DNA of 5,815 nt from Actinomycetales bacterium (GTDB lineage Bacteria > Actinomycetota > Actinomycetes > Actinomycetales > Microbacteriaceae), in contig JAATFJ010000316.1 in assembly GCA_015655255.1 (NCBI GenBank), forward strand, positions 1 to 5,815, written 5' to 3'. The notes under the pieces were generated by a model. The model was not told where the DNA came from and made no database searches. It worked only from the letters and a program-made list of their open reading frames with translations. Of this stretch, positions 1 to 5,682 are shown one piece after another (within the stretch, counting starts at the first letter, position 1; every line of letters starts with the position of its first letter). A program made the translations under genes and the position numbers.

Positions 1-1
1 C

Positions 2-505
2 CTCGAGAACGTCACGATCACCCGACTGGCCCGGACCCTCGGGATCGCGGCGCCCGGCGTCTACCGTCACGTCGTCGACGGCGCCGACCTCATCCGCGGC
101 ATCGGCAGGATCGGCTCCCGGGAGGCGGCGGCCGCGCTGTCCTCCGCGTGCGCCGGGCTTTCGGGCGCGGACGCAATCGTCGCGCTCGCCGATGCGCTGC
201 GGCGCTGGGCGGCGGAGCATCCCGGTCGTTACGCCGCACTGCAGATCGCCCCGGAGCTCGATGACGTGGACGGCCAGGCCGCCGCGGACGAACTCCTCGT
301 CGTCATCGGCAGCGCGCTGCGCGCCTATGTCATTACGGGTGACGACCTCGTCGATGCGATTCGGATGATCCGCAGCGCGGTGCACGGCTTCATCGCCCTC
401 GAACTCGGCGGTGGCTTCCGGCAGCCCCGCGACATCGACGCGAGCTTCCGTCGCATCGTCGGCTCACTCGACGGGGTTCTGGGGGAGTGGCGCACCGGCG
501 CATAG
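2..505 (+). CDS. TetR/AcrR-family transcriptional regulator, WHG-type C-terminal domain (5' truncated by window edge)
   Basis: This is the 3' part of a one-domain-plus-HTH repressor gene. Reading from base 2 gives 167 residues to a TAG at 503-505; family members are usually about 190-210 residues, so some 25-40 residues lie before the window. The first visible residues (LENVTITRLARTLGI, then APGVYRHVVDGADLI) are helices 2-3 and the start of helix 4 of a TetR DNA-binding domain, including the usual GVYRHV recognition-helix pattern. The C-terminal half contains AEHPGRYAAL and, near visible residue 127, VHGFIALE followed by a D..F..I...LDGVL helix, which is the pattern of the WHG ligand-binding domain (TetR_C_33). 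An ATG at 266 lies inside the ligand domain and is not the start. The ligand cannot be read from sequence. The 81-base gap to the next gene and its separate control signals suggest it is not part of the sugar operon. Confidence 0.85.
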   Translation, partial: LENVTITRLARTLGIAAPGVYRHVVDGADLIRGIGRIGSREAAAALSSACAGLSGADAIVALADALRRWAAEHPGRYAALQIAPELDDVDGQAAADELLVVIGSALRAYVITGDDLVDAIRMIRSAVHGFIALELGGGFRQPRDIDASFRRIVGSLDGVLGEWRTGA

Positions 506-525
506 GGGCGGTGGGATGCGGTGAC

Positions 526-531
526 TAATAT
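526..531 (+). promoter_or_regulatory. possible -10 box for the ROK regulator gene
   Basis: TAATAT at 526-531 matches four of six positions of the sigma-70 -10 consensus, in an AT-rich patch that stands out in this GC-rich DNA. It lies next to an 8-bp perfect palindrome TATCGATA (529-536). No good -35 is found at 16-18 bases upstream. If used, transcription would begin near 538 and the inverted repeat at 554-580 would lie just downstream in the leader, a position suited to repression. Weak prediction. Confidence 0.25.
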
Positions 532-553
532 CGATAACGCTCAATACCGACAA

Positions 554-580
554 TTTTTTGCGCTGATCTGGCGGTAAAAA
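554..580 (+). promoter_or_regulatory. candidate ROK operator upstream of the ROK gene (imperfect inverted repeat)
   Basis: The arms TTTTTTGCGC (554-563) and GCGGTAAAAA (571-580) are complementary at 8 of 10 positions (TTTTTnnCGC/GCGnnAAAAA) around a 7-base centre at 564-570. AT-rich outer arms flanking a central spacer are typical of operators of ROK repressors such as Mlc and NagC. The core 560-578 matches 1902-1920 upstream of alsB at 14 of 19 positions with the same dyad centre. The site ends 6 bases before the ROK start codon, which fits autorepression. The assignment of the ROK protein as the binder is inferred from location. Confidence 0.5.
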
Positions 581-596
581 GAGAGTATGCACTCTC
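581..596 (+). repeat. inverted repeat enclosing the ROK start codon
   Basis: GAGAGT (581-586) and ACTCTC (591-596) are perfectly complementary, leaving ATGC (587-590) as a 4-base loop. The start codon of the ROK gene would therefore sit in the loop of a small RNA hairpin, and the only purine-rich sequence in front of it would be in the stem. It may lower translation, extend the operator at 554-580, or be chance; a 6-bp repeat alone is modest evidence. Confidence 0.4.
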
Positions 597-1840
597 TCGA
601 CGCAGCGAGTATCCCAGAGCTGCCCACACTGCGTCTCGTAGCGCCGGACAACCTCTGGCGTGCCGACACCGTCATGAGCCTGTCCACCATCGCCCGTCTG
701 GTGGCATCCGGTGACGCGGTGACGAAGACAGCCCTCGCTCAGGCAACGGGGCTTGCCCGGTCGACGATATCCAGTTTCGTCGACCGGCTGCTTCGTGACG
801 GAGTCTTGGCCCATCGAGGTTCGGTGGTGAGCGGGACACGGAGGCGACCTGCCGAACGGTTGGAGATCTCGTCGCAGGCGGGACTCGTGCTCGCCGTGGA
901 TTTCGGTGCGCGCCACGTAAATCTGGGTATCGCCGAACTCAACCAGCGTGTGATCTGGCGGAGCACGCACCGAGTCGATGTGCGTAACGGTCCTGTGGCC
1001 GCTCTCGACAATGTCAGTGCGCTCCTGGAGGACCGACTCAAGGAACAGGGCGAGTCCCGCCCCGTGAGAACGATCGTGGTGGGCATTCCCGCGCGCGTAT
1101 ACAGTCCTTCCGGCGTCGCTGTGCGTCCGAACATCATGCCTGGCTGGGATGATTTCCCGATCATCACGACCCTGGGGGAGCGCTTCGGAGCCCCGGCACT
1201 GCATGAAAACGACGTCAATCTCCGCGCGCTCGGCGAAGCCGCGGCGCTGAGCGAGGATCAGCGTCCGATTCTCGCGATCAAGATCGGCACCGGGATCGGT
1301 GCCGGGTTTGTCGATACCGATGGGATGCTCTTTCGCGGCTTCGATGGTTCGGCGGGAGACATCGGTCATATTCCCGTCCGCGGTGCGGGAGATCTGCCGT
1401 GCACCTGTGGCAGCGTCGGCTGCGTCGAGGCCGCGGCATCGCTGCCGTCCCTCGTCGAACAGGTGAAAGAGGCTGATCCGTCGCTCATCCATGGCGACGG
1501 CGACGATGTTGTTCAATTGCTCAACCTGCTTCGCGATCACAACCGCGTCGCGTCGAGTGTGGTGCGCTCCGTCGCAGGAATTGTCGGAGAAGTCGTCGCC
1601 ATCTTGTGCAACACCCTGAATCCCCGTCGCATCGTCATCGGGAGTGAGCTCACCGCGGTGACCGATGAGCTCCTCGCAGGAGTGCGCGCGGTGACATATC
1701 GCACGGCCCGTCCGTTGGCGACGAGGAATCTCATCATCGGGGAATCGGTTCTCGGCCGCTCCGCCGGAATCGCCGGTGCCTTCGTCCTGGGAAGGCAAGA
1801 GGCGCTCTCGCCGCGAGGGATGGCCCGGCTACTTCAGTAG
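587..1840 (+). CDS. ROK-family transcriptional repressor, likely regulator of the adjacent allose operon
   Basis: A 417-residue protein, the usual length for ROK repressors (about 380-420) rather than ROK kinases (about 300). Residues 44-95 form a winged helix-turn-helix (TKTALAQATGLARSTISSF, then a basic wing GTRRRPAERLEIS). The ROK domain follows: DFGARH at 105-110 in the place of the kinase phosphate-binding DxGxT, ENDVN at 207-211 with the Asp that is catalytic in ROK kinases, KIGTGIGAGFV at 232-242, and GHIPV at 260-264 with the zinc motif CTCGSVGCVE at 272-281. Because the first phosphate motif is altered (A-R-H for G-T-K), it probably binds sugar or sugar phosphate as an effector without phosphorylating it. 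ATG 587 is preferred because it gives the usual N-terminal length, although its ribosome site is poor (GAGAG only one base away). ATG 674 would leave only 14 residues before the HTH. Gene placement upstream of the importer and shared upstream motifs support a role in its control. Confidence 0.9.
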   Translation: MHSLDAASIPELPTLRLVAPDNLWRADTVMSLSTIARLVASGDAVTKTALAQATGLARSTISSFVDRLLRDGVLAHRGSVVSGTRRRPAERLEISSQAGLVLAVDFGARHVNLGIAELNQRVIWRSTHRVDVRNGPVAALDNVSALLEDRLKEQGESRPVRTIVVGIPARVYSPSGVAVRPNIMPGWDDFPIITTLGERFGAPALHENDVNLRALGEAAALSEDQRPILAIKIGTGIGAGFVDTDGMLFRGFDGSAGDIGHIPVRGAGDLPCTCGSVGCVEAAASLPSLVEQVKEADPSLIHGDGDDVVQLLNLLRDHNRVASSVVRSVAGIVGEVVAILCNTLNPRRIVIGSELTAVTDELLAGVRAVTYRTARPLATRNLIIGESVLGRSAGIAGAFVLGRQEALSPRGMARLLQ

Positions 1841-1866
1841 CGCGGTCCGGGGAAGACCAGCAATTC

Positions 1867-1905
1867 ACGCCAGATTTTCGACGAAAACGGTCCTAATTCT
1901 GGCGT
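1867..1905 (+). repeat. nested inverted repeats downstream of the ROK gene (operator or terminator candidate)
   Basis: The outer arms ACGCCAGA (1867-1874) and TCTGGCGT (1898-1905) are a perfect 8-bp inverted repeat. Between them lies TTTTCG-A-CGAAAA (1875-1887), a perfect 6+1+6 palindrome. The outer arms repeat the TCTGGCG word also found at 567-573 in the ROK upstream region. The arms are about 31 bases apart, near three helical turns, which would put them on one DNA face. As RNA the block could fold into a branched hairpin 26 bases after the ROK stop codon, but no T-run follows, so a terminator role is less likely than a protein-binding role. Confidence 0.45.
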
Positions 1906-1920
1906 TGATCGGCGGCTAAA
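1897..1920 (+). promoter_or_regulatory. candidate ROK operator upstream of alsB
   Basis: TTCTGGCG (1897-1904) and CGGCTAAA (1913-1920) form an imperfect dyad (TTnnGnCG/CGnCnnAA) around an 8-base spacer. The 1902-1920 segment matches 560-578 in front of the ROK gene at 14 of 19 positions without gaps, and the dyad centres coincide within one base. It overlaps the proposed -35 box at 1905-1910, so bound repressor would block polymerase. The binding protein is inferred, not shown. Confidence 0.45.
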
Positions 1921-1934
1921 CGCGTCCTTACGCT
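1905..1934 (+). promoter_or_regulatory. candidate promoter of the alsBAC-E operon
   Basis: TTGATC at 1905-1910 matches the first four bases of the -35 consensus TTGACA. TACGCT at 1929-1934, 18 bases further on, has the TAnnnT form common for actinobacterial -10 boxes. Transcription would start near 1940 and leave a leader of about 120 bases before alsB. The leader 1940-2059 has no clear riboswitch or strong hairpin that I can see. Overlap of the -35 with the proposed operator supports the pair, but each box is a partial match. Confidence 0.35.
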
Positions 1935-2044
1935 GTGAGGCACCCGGCGAGGACGACAGCACCGTCAGCTCTCCGGGATGTCGCGGTCTCTTGCGCTCTG
2001 CCGCACAGATACTCCGGCGAAGTACATCGTCGTGCTCCCTTCTC

Positions 2045-2052
2045 GAAAGAGG
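2045..2052 (+). promoter_or_regulatory. ribosome binding site that fixes the alsB start
   Basis: GAAAGAGG ends 7 bases before ATG 2060 but only 1 base before the in-frame ATG 2054, and far downstream of the in-frame ATG 1991. The spacing selects 2060, which also gives a clean signal peptide. Confidence 0.7.
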
Positions 2053-2059
2053 TATGTCC

Positions 2060-3034
2060 ATGAGAACTTCCCTGCGCATCGCCGCCGCCGCCGCAGGTGC
2101 GGCACTCGCCCTTGCCGCCATGACCGCCTGCAGCAGCGCATCGGGGCCGTCGGACGGCGGCTCCGGTGACGACACCCCCAAGATCGCCATCGTCCTCAAG
2201 ACGCTGAGCAGCGAGTTCTGGCAGAACCTCAAATCCGGCGCGGAGGAAAAGGCTAAGGAACTGGGGATCGAGCTGGAGGTCTTCGCCGCCAATTCCGAGG
2301 ATGACGTCGAGGGGCAGGTCACGCTGCTTCAGAACGCCATAGGGAAGGGGTTCGACGCGATCGGCGTCGCTCCCATCTCCAATGTCAATCTCAACAACGG
2401 TATCGCCGAAGCCACTAAAGCCGGGATCTACACCGTCGATATCGACGAGTATGTCGACGTCGACAACCTCGCCGGCCTTGGCGGAGCCGTGCAGGCCTTC
2501 GTCACGACCGATAACGAAGCGGTCGGCGAGCTCGCCGGAGGATACATCGTCGACCAACTCGGTGGATCCGGACAGGTGGCGATCATCGAGGGCAAGGCCG
2601 GTGTGGTGTCTGGGGATGACCGCAAGAACGGGGCGACCTCAGCATTCGAGGAAGCCGGCCTCGATATCGTCGCCAGCCAGCCCGCGGACTGGGACCGGAC
2701 CAAGGCCTACAACCTCGCTCAGGACTACATCGGCAAGTACCCGGATCTTGCCGCGATCTACTGCGCGAACGACACGATGGCGATGGGGGCGCAGGAAGCC
2801 GTGGAGGGGTCCGGCAAAGACATCGTCGTCGTCGGCACCGATGGCAATTCTGATGCCGTCGCCTCCGTCGAGGCCGGGGATCTGTCCGCCACGGTGAAGC
2901 AGGACTCCGCCGAGGTCGGCGCGCAAGCCGTGGAACTGCTCGCGGGGCTCGTGGAGAAGGGCGGAGATATCGACCCGGACGCGGAGGTCCAGCAGGTCCG
3001 GGTGGACGCGATCCTCATCACTCCTGAATCCTGA
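2060..3034 (+). CDS. alsB: D-allose-type sugar-binding lipoprotein of ABC importer
   Basis: A 324-residue extracytoplasmic sugar-binding protein of the RbsB/periplasmic-binding-protein-like I class. Residues 1-24 are a lipoprotein signal: Arg2 and Arg6, an Ala/Leu-rich core, then MTAC with Cys24 as the lipidated residue. A Ser/Gly linker leads to the mature fold at about residue 41. Blocks shared with E. coli AlsB as I remember it are VLKTLS (45-50), AFVTTDN (146-152), IIEGKAG (175-181), ASQPADWDR (205-213), IYCANDTMAMG (233-243) and VVGTDG (257-262). Lined up by eye with ribose-binding protein, F53/W54, D129, R188, W211, N237, D261 and Q281 fall at ligand-contact positions; the ribose-binding Arg after the first Asp is Glu130 here, as in AlsB, which argues against ribose. 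The start at 2060 is chosen over 1991 and 2054 by the ribosome site and signal peptide. Substrate D-allose is likely; D-allulose or a related hexose is possible. Confidence 0.88.
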   Translation: MRTSLRIAAAAAGAALALAAMTACSSASGPSDGGSGDDTPKIAIVLKTLSSEFWQNLKSGAEEKAKELGIELEVFAANSEDDVEGQVTLLQNAIGKGFDAIGVAPISNVNLNNGIAEATKAGIYTVDIDEYVDVDNLAGLGGAVQAFVTTDNEAVGELAGGYIVDQLGGSGQVAIIEGKAGVVSGDDRKNGATSAFEEAGLDIVASQPADWDRTKAYNLAQDYIGKYPDLAAIYCANDTMAMGAQEAVEGSGKDIVVVGTDGNSDAVASVEAGDLSATVKQDSAEVGAQAVELLAGLVEKGGDIDPDAEVQQVRVDAILITPES

Positions 3035-3039
3035 TGGCC

Positions 3040-3068
3040 GCTTCTCCGGGGCTCGGCCCCGGAGAAGC
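3040..3068 (+). promoter_or_regulatory. strong stem-loop between alsB and alsA
   Basis: The arms 3040-3052 (GCTTCTCCGGGGC) and 3056-3068 (GCCCCGGAGAAGC) pair perfectly over 13 bp around a TCG loop. The hairpin starts 5 bases after the alsB stop and ends 22 bases before alsA. No T-run follows, so it is unlikely to be a full terminator. Hairpins at this position in binding-protein-first ABC operons protect the upstream message or cause partial termination, giving more binding protein than ATPase and permease; that role here is inferred. Confidence 0.75.
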
Positions 3069-3090
3069 CCTCCGAGAAAGCATCGACCCC

Positions 3091-4632
3091 ATGACCGCAG
3101 TTGTCTCGACGACGGACATCACCAAGACCTTTTCCGGCGTACCCGCCTTGCGGGGCGTGAGCTTCGATATCGAGCGCGGTGAAGTCCATGCTCTTCTCGG
3201 AGAGAATGGCGCGGGGAAATCGACCCTCATGAAGATCCTCTCCGGCGCATATCAGCCCACTTCGGGGACGATCACCATCGATGGTGTTGTCCGTAGCGGT
3301 CTTACTCCGGCGGAGTCGAGCGCCGCGGGCATCAGCATTATCTACCAGGAGTTGAGCGTCATCGATCAGCTCTCCATCGCGGAGAACATCTTCGTCGGCC
3401 GGTTACTGACCGCAAGGCATGCGGGACTCTCCGTCGTGGATTGGCGTGCGATGCGGCGACGGACACGCGATCTCCTTGCCCAGGCCGGTCTGGCAATCGA
3501 CCCGGACACGACCGTGAGCGCGCTCAGCGTCTCCGAGAAGCAGATGGTGGAGATACTCAAAGCCGTCGCCTTCGACGCGCGCGTGATCGTCATGGACGAA
3601 CCCACGTCTTCGCTGACGGAAGGGGAGACGGTACATCTCTTCGAGATGATCCACCGCGTGCGCGAGCAGGGAACGAGCATCGTCTACATTTCGCACAAGC
3701 TCGCCGAGGTGATCGAGGTTGCGGACCGCGTCACCGTTCTCAAAGATGGTGTCGCCGTTCGCACCGACGACATCGAGGATGTGACGATCGACTCGTTGGT
3801 GGCGTCCATGGTCGGCAGAGAACTGCGGTCGACGTATCTCTCGGAGAAGGAACTGCGCCGCGGAACGGATACGGTACTCCTCGACGTCGCACACGTGACT
3901 CGTCGTGACCGCAAGGTGCAGGACGTCTCGTTCCAACTGCATCGCGGAGAGATCCTCGGATTCTCCGGCCTCGTCGGCGCCGGACGATCCGAATTGGTGA
4001 CCGCGATATATGGGGCGGAGCCGTTGCGCTCCGGACGCATCTCGCTCCGAGGAGTGCCCGTGCACATCCGCAGCCCTCACGATGCGATCACGGCGGGGAT
4101 CTGTCTCGTGACGGAGGACCGGCGCAGGACGGGCATCTTCCACAATTTTTCGATCCGGAGAAACATCTCTCTCGGCGCGCAAGCGAAGAGATCCCGACTC
4201 GGTGGTCTCTGGGGACTTATCGACTCCCGTGCGGAAGCCGCAGAGGCTCGGCGACAGGAGGAGCAGCTGCGCATCAAGTGTCGGGACATCGAGCAGTCGA
4301 TCGTCGAGCTTTCCGGTGGAAACCAGCAAAAGGTGCTGCTGGGGCGATGGATGGCCGCTGACCCGGCGGTCATCATCTTCGACGAACCCACCAAGGGAAT
4401 CGACGTCGGCACCAAGGCCGAGATCTACGCGCTCTTGCGCGCACTCGCGGACAGGGGGGTGGGAGTGATCGTTGTCTCTTCGGAACTTCCGGAGATCCTC
4501 GCGGTCAGCGATCGCGTCCTCGTCTTCGCCGAGGGGCGCATCACCGCGGAGTACACCGCAGCAGAGGCCAGCGAGGAAGAACTCGTTCGGTCCGCAACCG
4601 TCACGACCGGGCCGGAAGGAGTCCTGCAATGA
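3091..4632 (+). CDS. alsA: sugar ABC importer ATPase with two nucleotide-binding domains (D-allose type)
   Basis: A 513-residue cytoplasmic ATPase of the RbsA/XylG/MglA/AlsA class, two fused ABC domains that power the permease. Domain 1: Walker A GENGAGKST at 37-45, signature LSVSEKQ at 145-151, Walker B VIVMDEP at 165-171 with catalytic Glu170, and switch His202 in YISHK. Domain 2: GLVGAGRSE at 293-301, where Arg299 replaces the Walker A Lys; LSGGNQQ at 407-413; VIIFDEPTKGIDVG from 427 with Glu432; and SSELPE at 463-468 where the switch His is Ser. The degenerate second site is normal for this class. ATG 3091 is chosen over the ATG at 3034, which overlaps the alsB stop, because it puts Walker A at residue 37 as in relatives, has GAGAAAG 10 bases upstream, and leaves the 3040-3068 hairpin untranslated. 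Its stop overlaps the permease start by 4 bases. The allose assignment comes from the neighbours. Confidence 0.9.
   Translation: MTAVVSTTDITKTFSGVPALRGVSFDIERGEVHALLGENGAGKSTLMKILSGAYQPTSGTITIDGVVRSGLTPAESSAAGISIIYQELSVIDQLSIAENIFVGRLLTARHAGLSVVDWRAMRRRTRDLLAQAGLAIDPDTTVSALSVSEKQMVEILKAVAFDARVIVMDEPTSSLTEGETVHLFEMIHRVREQGTSIVYISHKLAEVIEVADRVTVLKDGVAVRTDDIEDVTIDSLVASMVGRELRSTYLSEKELRRGTDTVLLDVAHVTRRDRKVQDVSFQLHRGEILGFSGLVGAGRSELVTAIYGAEPLRSGRISLRGVPVHIRSPHDAITAGICLVTEDRRRTGIFHNFSIRRNISLGAQAKRSRLGGLWGLIDSRAEAAEARRQEEQLRIKCRDIEQSIVELSGGNQQKVLLGRWMAADPAVIIFDEPTKGIDVGTKAEIYALLRALADRGVGVIVVSSELPEILAVSDRVLVFAEGRITAEYTAAEASEEELVRSATVTTGPEGVLQ
4614..4621 (+). promoter_or_regulatory. ribosome binding site of alsC inside the alsA 3' end
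   Basis: GGAAGGAG, the best Shine-Dalgarno match in the window, lies 7 bases before ATG 4629 and within the last codons of alsA. With the ATGA overlap at 4629-4632 it indicates coupled translation of ATPase and permease. Confidence 0.75.
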
Positions 4633-5636
4633 CCATCACGCCGACGCAGCGTCCGGGGAGCCGTCTCCCGAGAACACCGCACGACATCTTCACGACGTAC
4701 TGGGGGAAGTACTCCGCCATCGCGATCCTCGCCCTGATGATCGTCGTCTTCTCTCTCCTGGAACCCGCATTCCTCCAGGGCGGCAATCCCACGCGCATCG
4801 TGGAGCAGAGCTCGGTGACCATCCTGCTGGCCTTCGGGGAATTCTTCGCCATTCTGCTCGCCGGGATCGATCTCTCCGTGGGCTCAGTCATGGCTCTCAC
4901 CGGAGTCATCACGGCACAGCTCATGGTGGCAGGGCTGCCCTGGCCGCTCGCCGTCGTCCTCGGCGGGCCGCTCGTCGGCGCGCTGCTCGGCCTGTGCAAC
5001 GGCGCTCTCATCGCTGTTACCAAGCTGCACCCCTTCATCATCACGCTCGGCACGATGTCGATCTTCCGCGGACTCACCTACGTGCTCTCCGACGCCACGG
5101 CGGTGTCCGGCCTCGACACGCAGTTCTCGCAGATCGTTGCTGGACGACTCTTCGGTTTTCTCCCCGTGCCGGTTCTCATCGTGCTCCTCGTTCTCGCCGT
5201 CCTCTACTTCTTCACGACCAAGACGACGGCGGGGCGCAATCTTTATGCGATGGGTGGCAATCCGCAAGCCGCCTGGTACGCGGGCATCACCTCCGCGCGG
5301 CACACCATGCTGGCGTTCACAATCTCTGGCATGTGCGCCGGGCTGGCCGGCATCGTCAACGTTGCTCGCCTAGGAGCCGCAGAGCCCAACGCGGGCACAG
5401 GCTATGAGACCTTCGCTATCGCCGCGGTCATCATCGCCGGGGTCAGCTTCTTCGGCGGTGAAGGAGTGATCTGGAAGGTGCTCATCGGCGGTCTCATCAT
5501 CGGGACGATCAACAACGGCCTCAACCTCGTGGGCGTCTCGTCCTATTACCAGCAAATCGCCATGGGCGCGCTCATCGTGCTCGCAGTGACGCTCGACCGC
5601 TTCTTCGGCCCCAGAGCGAATCTCCGAGGGAGATGA
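4629..5636 (+). CDS. alsC: sugar ABC importer permease (D-allose type, RbsC/AlsC family)
   Basis: A 335-residue integral membrane protein of the BPD_transp_2 (RbsC) class, which works as a dimer forming the sugar channel. After a polar cytoplasmic N-terminus (1-27) come hydrophobic segments at about 28-48, 62-79, 84-101, 105-131, 136-152, 177-195, 226-247, 261-276, 282-299 and 306-321. Family motifs are GIDLSVGS at 79-86, NGALIA followed by HPFIITLGTM at 134-143, GRNLYAMGGN at 202-211, and FFGGEG at 275-279 in the loop that contacts the ATPase. The C-terminal VGVSSYYQ resembles AlsC and related hexose permeases. Its length is as expected. It starts at an ATGA overlap with alsA behind a strong ribosome site. 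Family membership is certain; the substrate is inferred from AlsB and AlsE. Confidence 0.9.
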   Translation: MTITPTQRPGSRLPRTPHDIFTTYWGKYSAIAILALMIVVFSLLEPAFLQGGNPTRIVEQSSVTILLAFGEFFAILLAGIDLSVGSVMALTGVITAQLMVAGLPWPLAVVLGGPLVGALLGLCNGALIAVTKLHPFIITLGTMSIFRGLTYVLSDATAVSGLDTQFSQIVAGRLFGFLPVPVLIVLLVLAVLYFFTTKTTAGRNLYAMGGNPQAAWYAGITSARHTMLAFTISGMCAGLAGIVNVARLGAAEPNAGTGYETFAIAAVIIAGVSFFGGEGVIWKVLIGGLIIGTINNGLNLVGVSSYYQQIAMGALIVLAVTLDRFFGPRANLRGR

Positions 5637-5682
5637 CGTCGACCGTCTTATGTCCGCAACGAGAGATAGTGAAGACCACGTG

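Larger units (their letters stand above)
1841..2059 (+). other. intergenic control region between the ROK gene and alsB
   Basis: This 219-base gap is the largest non-coding stretch in the window. Its first 80 bases carry the nested repeats (1867-1905), operator candidate (1897-1920) and promoter candidate (1905-1934). The remaining 1940-2059 is GC-rich leader with the alsB ribosome site at its end and no further structure that I can support; short reading frames in it, such as one from 1978, look like chance. Confidence 0.7.

Noticed and set aside
266..505. A separate 79-residue small gene from ATG 266
   Set aside because: The frame is open back to base 2 and encodes a TetR DNA-binding domain continuous with this segment, so it is the end of a larger gene.
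563..591. CTGATC (563-568) plus TATGCA (586-591) as a ROK promoter parallel to the alsB one
   Set aside because: Both boxes are poor, and transcription would start after ATG 587, leaving only ATG 674 with no ribosome site.
464..1798. 444-codon minus-strand reading frame opposite the ROK gene
   Set aside because: It lies antisense to a clear ROK protein with intact domain motifs. Its product is rich in Arg, His and Asp with no recognisable fold, as is typical of the complementary strand of high-GC genes.
1991..2059. Upstream extension of the binding protein from ATG 1991
   Set aside because: It would place 23 polar and basic residues ahead of a normal lipoprotein signal peptide, and the GAAAGAGG site serves ATG 2060.
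3034..3090. ATPase start at ATG 3034 overlapping the alsB stop
   Set aside because: It has no ribosome site beyond possible coupling, would translate a perfect hairpin, and gives 19 residues not seen in relatives; ATG 3091 fits homologues.
3961..4400. Loss of the Walker A Lys and switch His in the second ATPase domain as sign of inactivation
   Set aside because: Arg at the Lys position and SSELPE in place of the His motif are regular features of the RbsA/XylG/MglA class; Walker B and signature motifs are intact.
3403..4629. 408-codon minus-strand reading frame opposite the ATPase
   Set aside because: It is the antisense shadow of a well-conserved double ABC ATPase; there is no domain pattern or ribosome site of its own.
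4472..5407. 311-codon plus-strand frame overlapping the alsA end and alsC
   Set aside because: Low-complexity Arg/His/Ser-rich translation from a shifted frame of the permease, which itself shows proper membrane segments and family motifs.
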